A stretch of 64,000 bases of DNA from CALFVT01 sp964513675. Its GTDB lineage: Bacteria; Pseudomonadota; Alphaproteobacteria; Caulobacterales; Maricaulaceae. Each line of letters begins with the position of its first letter. The first letter of the stretch is position 1. Where the stretch lies: the NCBI GenBank assembly GCA_964513675.1, contig CAZEOD010000004.1:17274-81273 (forward strand), written 5' to 3'. This document shows, in pieces, positions 1 through 8,312 of this stretch. Under the pieces are notes generated by a model. It saw only the letters and a list, made by a program, of their open reading frames with translations. It was not told where the DNA came from and searched no databases. The position numbers and the translations under genes are program-made.

Positions 1-1075
1 CGGCGCTTCCCGTGCCGGCTAATTTGCCCAGCGGCTCCATTGCCAGCGCCGAGAAATTTGCGCCAACCATGCCAAAACAGCCAAATGTTAACGCAAAAAT
101 TGGGAAGAATAAGATTAATTTTGGCCCGAAAATATGGGCGCAAATAACATTAAGCAGCGATAAAATTATAAAGGCGATCAAAGCGATATGGCTAATGCGG
201 CGCATACCATATGTCTCGACAATGCGGGAGTTGACGAAATTCACAATCGTTAGGGTTGCTGCGATTCCGGCAAACCACAAGGCGAAATAAGCCTCTTGGT
301 CAAAGACCTCTGAGAAGATTTGCTCGGATGCGCCAATAAAGGCGAAAAGCGCGCCAAATAAAACCCCGCTGGCGAGCATATAGCCGAGGGTGACGGGGGT
401 TGTGATAACCTGTTTGTAACCGCTGGCGATGACATGGGGCTTTAAGGCGCGTTGGTCTTCGGGTTTTAAGGTTTCCGGTAAGCGTAATTCTATCCATCCC
501 CAAACAATGAGTCCAGCCACACCTAAAACGCCAAATGTCCAGCGCCAGTCGGTAATAAGAAGAATAATTTGGCCGAGCCCCGGGGCGGCAATAGGGACGA
601 TCATAAAAATAGTCAGAACAAGCGACATGATACGCGCCATGCCCCGACCTGCATAAAGGTCGCGGACAATAGACGCGGCGGTAACGCGAATACCGGCCGC
701 GCTAATGCCTTGTAAGCTTCGCAGCACAAGCAGACCCACAAAGCTCGGCGCGAACATACAGGCAAAACCGCAGATAATATAAAAAATAAATGAGACACGC
801 AGGATGATTTTCCGTCCAAAACGATCTGATAATGGCCCCGCAAAAAGCTGCGGAACGCCAAAGCCGAGAATATAGGAGAAAATAATCCATTGCTGTTGAT
901 TGCCGGCCGGAACGTCATAATGGGCGGCAATTTCATCAAGGGCCGGTAGCATCGTGTCAATCGCGAGGGCATTGAGCGCAAGGCAGAAGGCGATCATTGC
1001 AACAAGTTCGCGCGAGCTAAGCGGGCCGCCCCAAGGCGGGGGGCGCTTAATCATATCACGCGGTTTTTTGTCCAT
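1..1075 (-). CDS. MFS multidrug efflux transporter, Bcr/CflA-like (3' end outside window)
   Basis: The minus strand reads open from an ATG at 1073-1075 to the window edge, giving 358 codons without a stop. The protein begins MDKKPRDMIK and contains many hydrophobic segments. The loop after TM2 reads GPLSDRFGRK, the classical MFS motif A. TM1 carries the LNALAIDTMLPALDEIA segment typical of the Bcr/CflA drug-resistance subfamily (12-TM proton antiporters of about 400 aa), so only the last TM or two should be missing. By family it would export small drugs across the inner membrane; the actual substrate cannot be told. The start lies about 30 bp beyond the rpmE terminator on the same strand, and the Shine-Dalgarno is weak (AAAGACA). 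The subfamily call is from sequence pattern only. Confidence 0.85.
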   Translation of the reverse strand, partial: MDKKPRDMIKRPPPWGGPLSSRELVAMIAFCLALNALAIDTMLPALDEIAAHYDVPAGNQQQWIIFSYILGFGVPQLFAGPLSDRFGRKIILRVSFIFYIICGFACMFAPSFVGLLVLRSLQGISAAGIRVTAASIVRDLYAGRGMARIMSLVLTIFMIVPIAAPGLGQIILLITDWRWTFGVLGVAGLIVWGWIELRLPETLKPEDQRALKPHVIASGYKQVITTPVTLGYMLASGVLFGALFAFIGASEQIFSEVFDQEAYFALWFAGIAATLTIVNFVNSRIVETYGMRRISHIALIAFIILSLLNVICAHIFGPKLILFFPIFALTFGCFGMVGANFSALAMEPLGKLAGTGSA

Positions 1076-1103
1076 AAATATGTCTTTGAGTGCTTATATG
1101 GGT

Positions 1104-1134
1104 AAAAAAAAAGCGGCCCACCCGGACCGCTTTT
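1104..1134 (-). terminator. Rho-independent terminator of rpmE
   Basis: Read on the minus strand, a GC-rich hairpin (AAAGCGG ... CCGCTTT) is followed directly by a run of nine T. It lies 24 bp past the rpmE stop and just before the MFS gene start, so it should separate the two transcripts. Confidence 0.8.
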
Positions 1135-1157
1135 CTGGTTTTGAATAGGTATAAAGC

Positions 1158-1376
1158 TTACACAAAGCCTTTAAATTTATCTTTGAAGCGAGACACGCGT
1201 CCGCCGCGGTCCATAAGCTTCGCATCACCGCCGGTCCAAGCGGGATGTGTTTGGGAATCAATATCAAGAACCAAACGATCGCCCTCTTTACCATAAGTGC
1301 TGCGCGTTTGATATTCTGAACCGTCAACCATTTGGACGGTAATCGTATGATATTCTGGATGTATATCTTTTTTCAT
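1158..1376 (-). CDS. rpmE: 50S ribosomal protein L31
   Basis: A 72-residue protein beginning MKKDIHPEYHTITVQMVDG, with the conserved HPAWTGG and DRGGRVSRFKDKF segments of bacterial L31. It is a component of the large ribosomal subunit that bridges toward the small subunit. It has no cysteines, so it is the zinc-independent (C-minus) form, which is usual for the single alphaproteobacterial copy. The reading frame is open upstream, but the ATG at 1374-1376 is chosen because AGGAG lies 7-8 bases before it and homologues start at MK. The gene has its own promoter (1437-1463) and terminator (1104-1134), so it is monocistronic. Confidence 0.95.
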   Translation of the reverse strand: MKKDIHPEYHTITVQMVDGSEYQTRSTYGKEGDRLVLDIDSQTHPAWTGGDAKLMDRGGRVSRFKDKFKGFV

Positions 1377-1429
1377 GGGTCTTACTCCTGCTGCCACGGG
1401 ATTACTTTTGTGCGTCCCCCGCAGATGAA

Positions 1430-1463
1430 AGCGGGCTATATAGTCCCGCTCCGAAGCTGTCAA
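1430..1463 (-). promoter_or_regulatory. Probable sigma-70 promoter of rpmE with overlapping dyad
   Basis: On the minus strand a perfect TTGACA (1458-1463) precedes TATATA (1437-1442) with a 15-bp spacer; a shifted -10 (TATAGC) gives 17 bp. The -10 sits inside an almost perfect 21-bp inverted repeat (1430-1450): arms AGCGGG and CCCGCT around CTATATAG. The dyad would lie at or upstream of the transcript start, so it resembles a repressor operator more than an RNA hairpin. The regulator is unknown. Confidence 0.6.
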
Positions 1464-1485
1464 TCACAGGATGCGAGAAAGCCAA

Positions 1486-1941
1486 TTAATATGGCACAGA
1501 GACAGGCAATCCCGCCGCTTTCCACGCATTAAGTCCGCCGTCCATATGGATGATATGTTTAAAATTGAGATCTTTAAGCATGGCAAAGGCTAATAGGCTC
1601 CGATCACTATCATTACAGTGAATGAGGTAAGTCTTATTGGGGTCAAGATTTTTGATACGGCGCGTAAAATGGGGGCTATTAAAATTGATGAAATGGGCGG
1701 CAACAATGAATCCGCTTTTAATTTCATCTTGTGTGCGCACATCAAGGACAATCGTTTCGGGATGTGTTTCTAAAAATGCCCGTGATGAGACGGCATCAAG
1801 ATGATCTATTATACCGTCATTTATAGAGGTTTGAGAGGGATATCCTGTTTGCTCCGCGCGGCTTTCCGGCGTAAGAGCGGTGGCCATGGCTGTCAAAATC
1901 ACCGCGAAAAGGGCTAATCCTACTTTATTTATTGCTGACAT
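1486..1941 (-). CDS. Periplasmic single-domain rhodanese-like protein
   Basis: A 151-aa protein. Residues 1-30 form a signal peptide (basic start, hydrophobic stretch, AxA-like end near SRAE), so it is exported. Residues about 45-150 form one rhodanese domain: the VLDVRTQDE segment, then the active loop HCNDSDRS with Cys109 and Arg114 in the CxxxxR arrangement, and the closing GGLNAWKAAGLPV typical of the fold. Rhodaneses carry sulfane sulfur on the loop cysteine; the substrate here is unknown. A GTG three codons upstream is possible, but the ATG at 1939-1941 has GGTGAG at good spacing. It is divergent from sdaA across a dyad-rich intergenic region. Confidence 0.85.
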   Translation of the reverse strand: MSAINKVGLALFAVILTAMATALTPESRAEQTGYPSQTSINDGIIDHLDAVSSRAFLETHPETIVLDVRTQDEIKSGFIVAAHFINFNSPHFTRRIKNLDPNKTYLIHCNDSDRSLLAFAMLKDLNFKHIIHMDGGLNAWKAAGLPVSVPY

Positions 1942-1985
1942 GTGTCTCACCAGCCTTTCTTGTTAATGTGTTATACATACGGGCC

Positions 1986-2101
1986 ACATGTTATTAAGGA
2001 TTGCAAGGCAATTAAAGCCCATGAATTAACAATATTTATTAACATGTTAAGTAGATTTAACATGTATCATTAAAGATTGCAAGGCAATTAAAACCGTATG
2101 A
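1986..2101. promoter_or_regulatory. Two direct copies of an imperfect ~38-bp element, each with the dyad ATTGC-AAG-GCAAT
   Basis: The block ACATGT...ATTAA(G/A)GATTGCAAGGCAATTAAA occurs at about 1986-2023 and 2060-2101. The identical core GATTGCAAGGCAATTAAA is at 1999-2016 and 2075-2092, and each core holds the inverted repeat ATTGC-AAG-GCAAT. The dyad centres are 76 bp apart, about seven helical turns. Between them lies the perfect 12-bp palindrome TTAACATGTTAA (2039-2050), with a further half site at 2057-2065. The elements lie in the 305-bp gap (1942-2246) between the divergent rhodanese and sdaA genes. Paired operators permitting DNA looping are one reading; the regulator is not identifiable. 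Confidence 0.5.
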
Positions 2102-2129
2102 CCCTGCAATAATAGCGCTTAAATACATA

Positions 2130-2145
2130 TGAGTTATATAACTCA
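2130..2145. promoter_or_regulatory. Perfect 16-bp palindrome upstream of sdaA
   Basis: TGAGTTATATAACTCA is its own reverse complement. It lies about 100 bp before the sdaA start codon, where an operator or a promoter-proximal activator site would be expected. No T-tract follows, so it is not a terminator. Confidence 0.45.
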
Positions 2146-2246
2146 GAGGCATAATTTTGCGCCAATAGCCCTTTCTTTTGTATTTACTTCGCAGCTGTGC
2201 AAACTTAGGCCAAGTCAATAGCAATAACAGCAAGGCGAGGGGCTTT

Positions 2247-3638
2247 ATGTTATCCGTTTTAGATATTTTTCGTGTTGGTATCGGCCCATCAAGTTCCCAT
2301 ACGGTCGGGCCTGTGCGGATTGGTGCGCGCTTTGTCAAAAGTCTGATCCGGGAAAAGCTCATAGATCAAACCGCAAAAATTGTGGTCGAATTACAGGGCT
2401 CCTTGGCCTTTACCGGACATGGACACGCGACGCCCAAAGCGGTGATGCTCGGCCTTCTCGGCTTTGAGCCTGAAACGCTTGATCCCGTGAAAGCCGAGGC
2501 GGCCGTAGCGCGTATTCATGAGCAGCATAAGCTTTCTTTGGGGGGCGTGGTCGATATTGACTTTGATCCTGCTCTTCATATTGTTTTTGATTATGAGACC
2601 CGCCCAGAGCTGCATCCGAATGGAATGGTGGCTAAAGCTTTTAACGCGGGGGGAGCATTACTGCGCGCGCAAAGCTATTACTCCACGGGCGGCGGATTTA
2701 TTGCATCGAAACGTCAATTAGAAACACCGCTTGAGAATGACCTTGTGACGCCAGATAGCAATGTGCCTTATCCTTTTGCCTCTGCGGCAGAGCTTTTGGC
2801 AATATGCGCCGATCAGAATTTACATGTGCATGATGTGATTTACGCAAATGAAGACGCTAAACGCGCGCGCGCGGAAACGGATATGAGGCTTGACCGTATT
2901 TTTGATGTTATGATGGCCTGTATTAATCGGGGGCTGAACCGCGAAGGCATTTTGCCCGGCGGGCTTGAGGTCAAACGCCGCGCCCCGGGCATTTGGCAGA
3001 AATTACACGGCGCACCGGCGTCAAATGAACGCGAGCAGCTTTTTGATTGGCTCAATGTATATGCCATGGCCGTGAACGAAGAAAATGCGGCGGGCGGGCA
3101 AGTTGTAACCGCCCCGACAAATGGCGCGGCCGGAATTATTCCGGCCGTGCTGCGGCATTACTGTGCGGGCGACATAAGGCTCCAAGAAAATCCATCGGCG
3201 CAAAATATACGTAAATTCCTGTTAACAGCGGGCGGTATTGGCTTGCTCTATAAGCAGCGCGCGTCGATATCTGGTGCGGAGATGGGCTGCCAAGGCGAAG
3301 TGGGTGTGGCTTGCTCTATGGCGGCGGGCGGGTTGGCCGCTGTTTGGGGCGCGACGCCGGAGCAAGTGGCCTCTGCCGCTGAGATCGGGATGGAGCATAA
3401 TTTGGGCCTAACCTGTGACCCTGTGGGCGGGCTGGTTCAAATTCCCTGTATTGAGCGAAATGCAATTGGCGCTGTGAAAGCGGTAAATGCGGCGCGGCTT
3501 GCGCTTCATGCCTCCGGCCAAATGAAAGTAAGTCTGGATCAAGTCATTGAAACCATGCGCCAAACGGGGCTGGATATGTCATCGAAATATAAAGAGACGA
3601 GCCAAGGCGGCCTCGCGGTTAATGTTGTCGAGTGTTAA
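2247..3638 (+). CDS. sdaA: L-serine ammonia-lyase (iron-sulfur dependent, fused alpha/beta type)
   Basis: A 463-aa enzyme converting L-serine to pyruvate and ammonia in the cytoplasm. The N-terminal beta domain holds GPSSSHTVGP (residues 13-22), the family signature. The C-terminal catalytic domain contains AAGGQVVTAPTNGAAG and the cysteines expected to bind the oxygen-labile [4Fe-4S] cluster (GVACSMAAGG, LTCDPVGG, IPCIERN). The length matches single-chain bacterial SdaA/SdaB (about 455-465 aa). The frame extends 23 codons upstream, but the ATG at 2247 is preferred because family members begin MLSV(L/F)D and GAGGGG lies six bases before it. It converges on the GT87 gene with only 13 bp between stops. 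The upstream dyads suggest regulated expression, perhaps in response to amino acids (inference). Confidence 0.95.
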   Translation: MLSVLDIFRVGIGPSSSHTVGPVRIGARFVKSLIREKLIDQTAKIVVELQGSLAFTGHGHATPKAVMLGLLGFEPETLDPVKAEAAVARIHEQHKLSLGGVVDIDFDPALHIVFDYETRPELHPNGMVAKAFNAGGALLRAQSYYSTGGGFIASKRQLETPLENDLVTPDSNVPYPFASAAELLAICADQNLHVHDVIYANEDAKRARAETDMRLDRIFDVMMACINRGLNREGILPGGLEVKRRAPGIWQKLHGAPASNEREQLFDWLNVYAMAVNEENAAGGQVVTAPTNGAAGIIPAVLRHYCAGDIRLQENPSAQNIRKFLLTAGGIGLLYKQRASISGAEMGCQGEVGVACSMAAGGLAAVWGATPEQVASAAEIGMEHNLGLTCDPVGGLVQIPCIERNAIGAVKAVNAARLALHASGQMKVSLDQVIETMRQTGLDMSSKYKETSQGGLAVNVVEC

Positions 3639-3651
3639 GGGCGTGCGCGTC

Positions 3652-4959
3652 TTAGGCGGCGGGGCTTATCCGCCTTTGACGGGTTTTATATAAATCATAT
3701 ATTAGCCCTATCATAATCGCGGCAGCGAGCAGGGGGGCGAACCAGATTGGCAACGCCCAAATACCGGCTGCGAGCCAATCATTCAGGACAATATAAAAGA
3801 GCGGGGCGATGGTAAGGGGCAGCAAAAGCGCGGCGGCCGGACGCAGCGCCAATAGCGGTATAAGGCTGCATAGATACCAAGGGAATAAAACGGGGCTAAG
3901 CAAAAGCGGGACGCAGAGGGTTAAGCTTATAGCCGTGATGAGGCGGCCTGCCGCGGCAAGCCCTGCACTGATAGAAAACCCGATAAGCGCAAGGCCGCCG
4001 AGCATGGCGGCAAAGCCGATTTTGTTTAAACCTGCGCCGCGGCTGAGAGCTTCAAGCCATGGGTATAGCGGCGCGCCGCCGCGCCATTTATCAAAAAATG
4101 TCGGCAGCAAACCTAAAGGCTGATAACCAAGGTGAAAGGCTCCAAGATAAATAAGATACCATGTTAAGGCCGCGCCAATAAATAATTTAAGCGCCTGTTT
4201 TGGCCAGAGGAAGAAGAGTAAAGGCCCCGCAATTAAGGCCGGAATAAATTTCACCGTCGCGGCGAGGCCGATGATAATACCGGCCCAAAGCGGTTTTTTT
4301 ATTTGCACGCACAGCAGAGCGGCTGTGATACCAAGCGCGCAGAAAATATCGACATGCGCGCCAATCCCTGTTTCTAATAATAAAAGCGGATTAAGCGCAA
4401 GCAGCGCAAAGGGCTGTAAAGCCTTTCGTTTTTGAAGCAGTTTATAGCCTAATACCAAAGTTAGAATACCCGCGCCGCAAGCGAGGAGTTTCCAAACCCA
4501 CGGGCCATAGATAGGGCCAAAAACCGCAGATGCTCCAAATAAAACTAGCGCGCCGGGCGGATATAGCGTCGCGTAATTTGCGTGTTCTTCCGGCGTTGGC
4601 CATATGCCTCGCAAATATGCAACTTCAGTGGCATTGGGCGCTGTGATATAGGGATCAAAACCGGCGATGAAAACCGCCCCGTCCCATAGATATCGCTGGC
4701 TGTCATTCGACGTCAGGGCGGCCGCAGGTATAAGAATAATATAAAGGCTTATGCCCAGATATAATATAGCGCGCGGTGTCAGCGGGGCGGCGCGCCAGAC
4801 ATAAATCATCAGCGCGGACAACAGCAAACTTAGCGCGCTATAGGCGCTGCCGATATAAGCGGGCGTTATAAAGGGAAGCGCATAAAGACCGGCCATGCAG
4901 AGCATAAACCCGCCAATAATATAGCGGGTCTTAAAAGATATGTTTCGCGGCCTAGCCAT
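3652..4959 (-). CDS. GT87-like (DUF2029) polytopic membrane glycosyltransferase
   Basis: A 435-aa protein dominated by hydrophobic segments, about 10-12 TM helices. The first extracytoplasmic loop reads SNDSQRYLWDG...FDPY (residues 85-103), followed by LYPPGALV, GAHVDIFCALG and GLAATVKF. This pattern is typical of the GT87/mannosyltransferase-like (GT-C fold) family, which transfers a sugar from a polyprenyl-phosphate donor on the periplasmic face. It lies 24 bp downstream of the GT2 gene and is presumably the last gene of a barrel-GT2-GT87 operon. The acceptor and sugar cannot be determined. The family call is from pattern and not a search. Confidence 0.75.
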   Translation of the reverse strand: MARPRNISFKTRYIIGGFMLCMAGLYALPFITPAYIGSAYSALSLLLSALMIYVWRAAPLTPRAILYLGISLYIILIPAAALTSNDSQRYLWDGAVFIAGFDPYITAPNATEVAYLRGIWPTPEEHANYATLYPPGALVLFGASAVFGPIYGPWVWKLLACGAGILTLVLGYKLLQKRKALQPFALLALNPLLLLETGIGAHVDIFCALGITAALLCVQIKKPLWAGIIIGLAATVKFIPALIAGPLLFFLWPKQALKLFIGAALTWYLIYLGAFHLGYQPLGLLPTFFDKWRGGAPLYPWLEALSRGAGLNKIGFAAMLGGLALIGFSISAGLAAAGRLITAISLTLCVPLLLSPVLFPWYLCSLIPLLALRPAAALLLPLTIAPLFYIVLNDWLAAGIWALPIWFAPLLAAAIMIGLIYDLYKTRQRRISPAA

Positions 4960-4983
4960 GATGTTTAATTATTCAGCGGGTTA

Positions 4984-6561
4984 TTATTCGGCCGGAATTA
5001 AATCATCATATACGTTACGATCAGGCTCTATGCCGATAACATTACCCTTGGAGGCCGCATTAAGGCTAAGCGGCGCGGGCGTTATTTTTACTTTACGGCG
5101 TCGGCTTTCTAATTGGCTGGATAATCCCGTGAAAAGGAACCCAATAGCAAATAGCGCGAGAAAAGGCACAACAATCCAGTAAGCGCGCGATATCGCCCAG
5201 ACCATAAAACCTATATAGAGCATGGACAGGCTGAGCTCTAAATAATTAGACCATTTTTGGCTATTCACGCGGTAGCTATTTTGCAGATCAACGCCGCCGC
5301 TATCACCCGTTTTGGGGGTGCGGGCAAAGCCGGTTTTATACCCGACTAAGGCTTCGATCACGGCGCGGCCATTATTCACGCCCAGCCCGATAGAGGTCGC
5401 GAGCAAGGCCGGCATAATCATCAGCTTATCGCTCATCTTGCCATAAAGCCGCGTTTGGCTCGAGAGGAAGAACCATGCATGGCTAAGGCTGGCAAAGGCG
5501 AAAATAGGCAAATCGAGCCACGCCAGAGCATTGACGCCCATATTTTCGCGGATATGAACGGCCGGAAGCAGGAAGAAAACGCTATCAATAAACATCAAAA
5601 GATAAGACAGATTGCCTGTCAGGTGAAAACTGGCTTCGATTTTGGCTTTACGCGGAATATCAGCGGCCCAAATCGAGGGTAAGAGCTTGCGCATGACTTC
5701 AATCGCGCCTTTAGCCCAGCGGTGTTGCTGTAGTTTAAAAGCGCTCATCTCTTCGGGGATTTCACTCGGGCAGCCAATATCGGGGCGGTAGATGAACTTC
5801 CATCCCTTGATTTGCGCGCGGTAGCTTAAATCGGTATCTTCGGTCAGCGTATCTGCACGCCAGCCGCCGGCGTCAATAATCGTGTCTTTGCGCCAAATAC
5901 CTGCCGTGCCGTTAAAATTAAAAAAGTTATTTTTGCCAAAGCGGGTTACTTGCTCAATCCCAAAATGGGCATCAAGCATAATAGATTGCAGCCGCGTTAA
6001 AATATTCTTTGGGGTGTTTAAATAAGTCCAGCGCGCCTGTACGAGGCCCGTTTTAGGGTCATTAAAATGTGGTATTGTTTTCAGCAAGAAATCGGGATGC
6101 GGAATAAAATCTGCATCAAAGATCGCAATAAACTCGCCTTTCACATCATCCATAGCATCGGATAAAGCCCCAGCCTTATAGCCGCGGCGATTAGGGCGGC
6201 GGATATGCTCAATATCAAACCCTAAAGCTTTATAATATGCCGTCCGCTCTGCCGCAATATCAACGCTGTCATCCGTCGAATCGTCAATCACTTGTATTTG
6301 AAGCCGATCCTTTGGGTAATCAAAGGCCGCGATGGTATCAATGATACGGGCGGCGACGAATTTCTCATTATACATCGGGGCTTGTACGGTAACATAAGGT
6401 AGCGCGTCCCTCTCAAGCGGGCTTGGGTGTATCTGCGCATTTAAGCTTTTCATCACGCCGCGCGCTGCGAAGCTGTGATAAATACGATGTGCACCGTAAA
6501 GACAGAGTATGCCAATAAGCAAATAATGCACAGATAAAATTATGACCGCAAAGAGAGACAT
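4984..6561 (-). CDS. Cellulose-synthase-like family 2 glycosyltransferase
   Basis: A 525-aa processive-type GT2. One N-terminal TM (about 5-25) is followed by the catalytic domain: QAPMYNE (60-66), DDSTDD (93-98), the UDP-sugar metal site FDAD (148-151), NGTAGIWRK (217-225), TEDTDL (240-245) and QQHRW (278-282, the QxxRW motif). Several TM helices follow from about 310. There is no PilZ domain and no bcs genes nearby, so it is not bacterial cellulose synthase proper. It resembles the CslA/mannan-synthase-like and glucosyltransferase groups seen in many proteobacteria. It starts 17 bp after the barrel protein gene with a GGGAG site, and it probably makes a beta-linked polysaccharide or glycolipid at the inner membrane (inference). 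Confidence 0.88.
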   Translation of the reverse strand: MSLFAVIILSVHYLLIGILCLYGAHRIYHSFAARGVMKSLNAQIHPSPLERDALPYVTVQAPMYNEKFVAARIIDTIAAFDYPKDRLQIQVIDDSTDDSVDIAAERTAYYKALGFDIEHIRRPNRRGYKAGALSDAMDDVKGEFIAIFDADFIPHPDFLLKTIPHFNDPKTGLVQARWTYLNTPKNILTRLQSIMLDAHFGIEQVTRFGKNNFFNFNGTAGIWRKDTIIDAGGWRADTLTEDTDLSYRAQIKGWKFIYRPDIGCPSEIPEEMSAFKLQQHRWAKGAIEVMRKLLPSIWAADIPRKAKIEASFHLTGNLSYLLMFIDSVFFLLPAVHIRENMGVNALAWLDLPIFAFASLSHAWFFLSSQTRLYGKMSDKLMIMPALLATSIGLGVNNGRAVIEALVGYKTGFARTPKTGDSGGVDLQNSYRVNSQKWSNYLELSLSMLYIGFMVWAISRAYWIVVPFLALFAIGFLFTGLSSQLESRRRKVKITPAPLSLNAASKGNVIGIEPDRNVYDDLIPAE

Positions 6562-6578
6562 TAGCTAATCTCCCTTTT

Positions 6579-7454
6579 TTAAAAGCTTGCGACGAGCGCG
6601 ACTTGGATATTCGTGCCGCTCAGCGTGTTATCGCCATAAATCGCCGTCGTGCCGGTGACTTCTGCTGCAAATCTATCATTGATTTTATAGCCGGCTGTAT
6701 ATTCAAGCCGTCCAAGATCAAACTCAAGGGGGAGCTGCGGGTTAAATGTTTGTGCATCGGGTAGGATTTGCGCTCCGCCGCCAAAAGGGCCGCCGCCGGG
6801 CTGCACAAATATGGGCGCTGTATCACTAATATCCGTGCTACCAGCCGCGTGGATGCCGTCGAGCTTTGTCCGAAGATAGACTTGCTCTGTGACGTCAAAG
6901 CCATATTCAACAAGGAAGCGGAACTCATCAACAGGGGCGTCTGTCCGGTGACGATAACCGACTTCAAGACCGCCGTAACCAAGCGCGCCAAAAGACGATC
7001 CAAATAAAAGCTTACCTTCAAAGTCTTCTTGCCCATTACCAAGCGGTAGTTCGGCGTCTTCATCATAAAGATAAGGGGCTTTAAATAAGCCTTGAAAAGA
7101 GACGATAATAGGCCCGTCTATAAGGCGGTAACGCAGGCCAAGCTCAATATCACTGACGCCGCTTCCAGATGTTTCAACGCCGTCCGCGCGGTTCTCAAGA
7201 TCGACCAATGAGCCTGTTGCGAAAAATGTTAGATCGTCTTGAACGCCATATTCAAGATAGACGTTAAAGTTTTGGTTTCGGAAATTCTCAAATGTGCCTT
7301 CATCACCAAAACGGTTACTTGTTTCGAAATAATTGACGGCGCCTTTCAGGTAAGTATCGCCTTGCTTGGCCGTCCAGGCCCCGGCCGATGCAGCGCTTGG
7401 CACAGCAGCTAATAGCGCGAAAATGGCCGCACTCTTATATAATCCTTTAATCAT
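6579..7454 (-). CDS. Exported outer-membrane beta-barrel protein, function unknown
   Basis: A 291-aa protein with a clear signal peptide (MIKGLYKSAAIFALLAAVPSA, cleavage near ASAGA). The rest alternates polar and aromatic residues in short strands (YLKGAVNYFE, FNVYLEYGV, DIELGLRYRL, GGLEVGYRHR, FRFLVEYGFD). It ends in LVASF, the C-terminal aromatic signature of outer-membrane barrels. The ATG at 7452-7454 has AGGAGAGAG upstream; the open frame continues to 7559 but lacks an export signal there. It is the first gene of the operon with the GT2 and GT87 enzymes, so it may help export or anchor their product, but that is inference from position only. Confidence 0.75.
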   Translation of the reverse strand: MIKGLYKSAAIFALLAAVPSAASAGAWTAKQGDTYLKGAVNYFETSNRFGDEGTFENFRNQNFNVYLEYGVQDDLTFFATGSLVDLENRADGVETSGSGVSDIELGLRYRLIDGPIIVSFQGLFKAPYLYDEDAELPLGNGQEDFEGKLLFGSSFGALGYGGLEVGYRHRTDAPVDEFRFLVEYGFDVTEQVYLRTKLDGIHAAGSTDISDTAPIFVQPGGGPFGGGAQILPDAQTFNPQLPLEFDLGRLEYTAGYKINDRFAAEVTGTTAIYGDNTLSGTNIQVALVASF

Positions 7455-7627
7455 TAAACTCTCTCCTATAAGCTTATGGAGAATGTTGTGACGGATGTTT
7501 AATGCAGCGTCTTTACACAAAAGATTTAAAACTATCACGAATATGCTAGTCAGGCGCACAGATTATTCACGAATAGTTCATTGCGCCGCGGGTGAATAGC
7601 AAACAGTTTTGTCTAAATATGGCCAGA

Positions 7628-8296
7628 CTATTTTTTGGTAGTGCCAAAAAACTTGCGAAATAGCCTTTTGATCGCGCCGCCGGTCTCGGCCATTTCATCT
7701 TCGACGCTATCGGCGGCGGCGCTGATTTGCGCGGCGGCTTTATCGGCGATGGGATCAATGCGGTTTTCCTTAAAGCGGCGGACGCGCCGCCAGACCCAAA
7801 AGATCAAGGCGAAGATAGCCAAAAGAAAGACAATATTAAACCACGGAATTAAAACGACATCAGGGCCCTTTACGGCGCGGATTTTTGTCGCATTGGGAAA
7901 AATCGTAAATAGCCTTATCCGCCAACCATAATGCGTGACGGCGACCCATTGCTCGCGTCCTTGCGGGCCTTCGCTCCTCAGGTCGGCAGCCTTGGCACTC
8001 AGATCGCTACTGTCAAATTTAAGATAAAATGGGAAAGACCAGCCTGTGTCTTCATTACGGTAGACAACTGTTTTACCATTGGGCCGCACGGTGGAAATAA
8101 AGCGAACATCGCGGCTGACCCGTTCTTCTGTTCCGGCATCGGCACGGTCCCAAAAGGGAGAGCCTTTATTAATGTCCATCCGCTTCACCTCGGTATCGAC
8201 CACTTTAACGATATCGCGCTGCGGTAAATAATAGTGAATCAAGACTGCGCCAATAAACAGAGCGGTAAAAAGAAAGAGGCCTTTAATTAATTTCAT
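7628..8296 (-). CDS. DUF1523-like inner-membrane protein
   Basis: A 222-aa protein. The N-terminal TM (about 4-22) is followed by HYYLPQRDIVKVVDTEVKRMD, the start of a conserved periplasmic domain, with DTGWSFPFYLKFDSSDL and THYGWRIRLFTIFPNA further on. A second TM lies at about 150-172, with a short cytoplasmic tail rich in charged residues. I recognise the pattern as the alphaproteobacterial DUF1523 family, whose function is unknown. The start is placed at the internal ATG 8294-8296, just before the TM segment; an ATG 11 codons upstream would overlap the previous gene. It is the last gene of the AAA+ operon, which suggests a membrane partner role (inference). Confidence 0.75.
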   Translation of the reverse strand: MKLIKGLFLFTALFIGAVLIHYYLPQRDIVKVVDTEVKRMDINKGSPFWDRADAGTEERVSRDVRFISTVRPNGKTVVYRNEDTGWSFPFYLKFDSSDLSAKAADLRSEGPQGREQWVAVTHYGWRIRLFTIFPNATKIRAVKGPDVVLIPWFNIVFLLAIFALIFWVWRRVRRFKENRIDPIADKAAAQISAAADSVEDEMAETGGAIKRLFRKFFGTTKK

Positions 8297-8312
8297 GAGA
8301 TGTCTTTCCGGC

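Noticed and set aside
1094..1327. Frames overlapping rpmE on either strand
   Set aside because: These are shadows of the L31 gene; the 72-aa frame has the conserved protein, ribosome site, promoter and terminator.
4984..6561. Bacterial cellulose synthase BcsA
   Set aside because: The GT2 motifs fit, but there is no PilZ domain and no bcsB, bcsZ or bcsC nearby, so only a cellulose-synthase-like assignment is justified.
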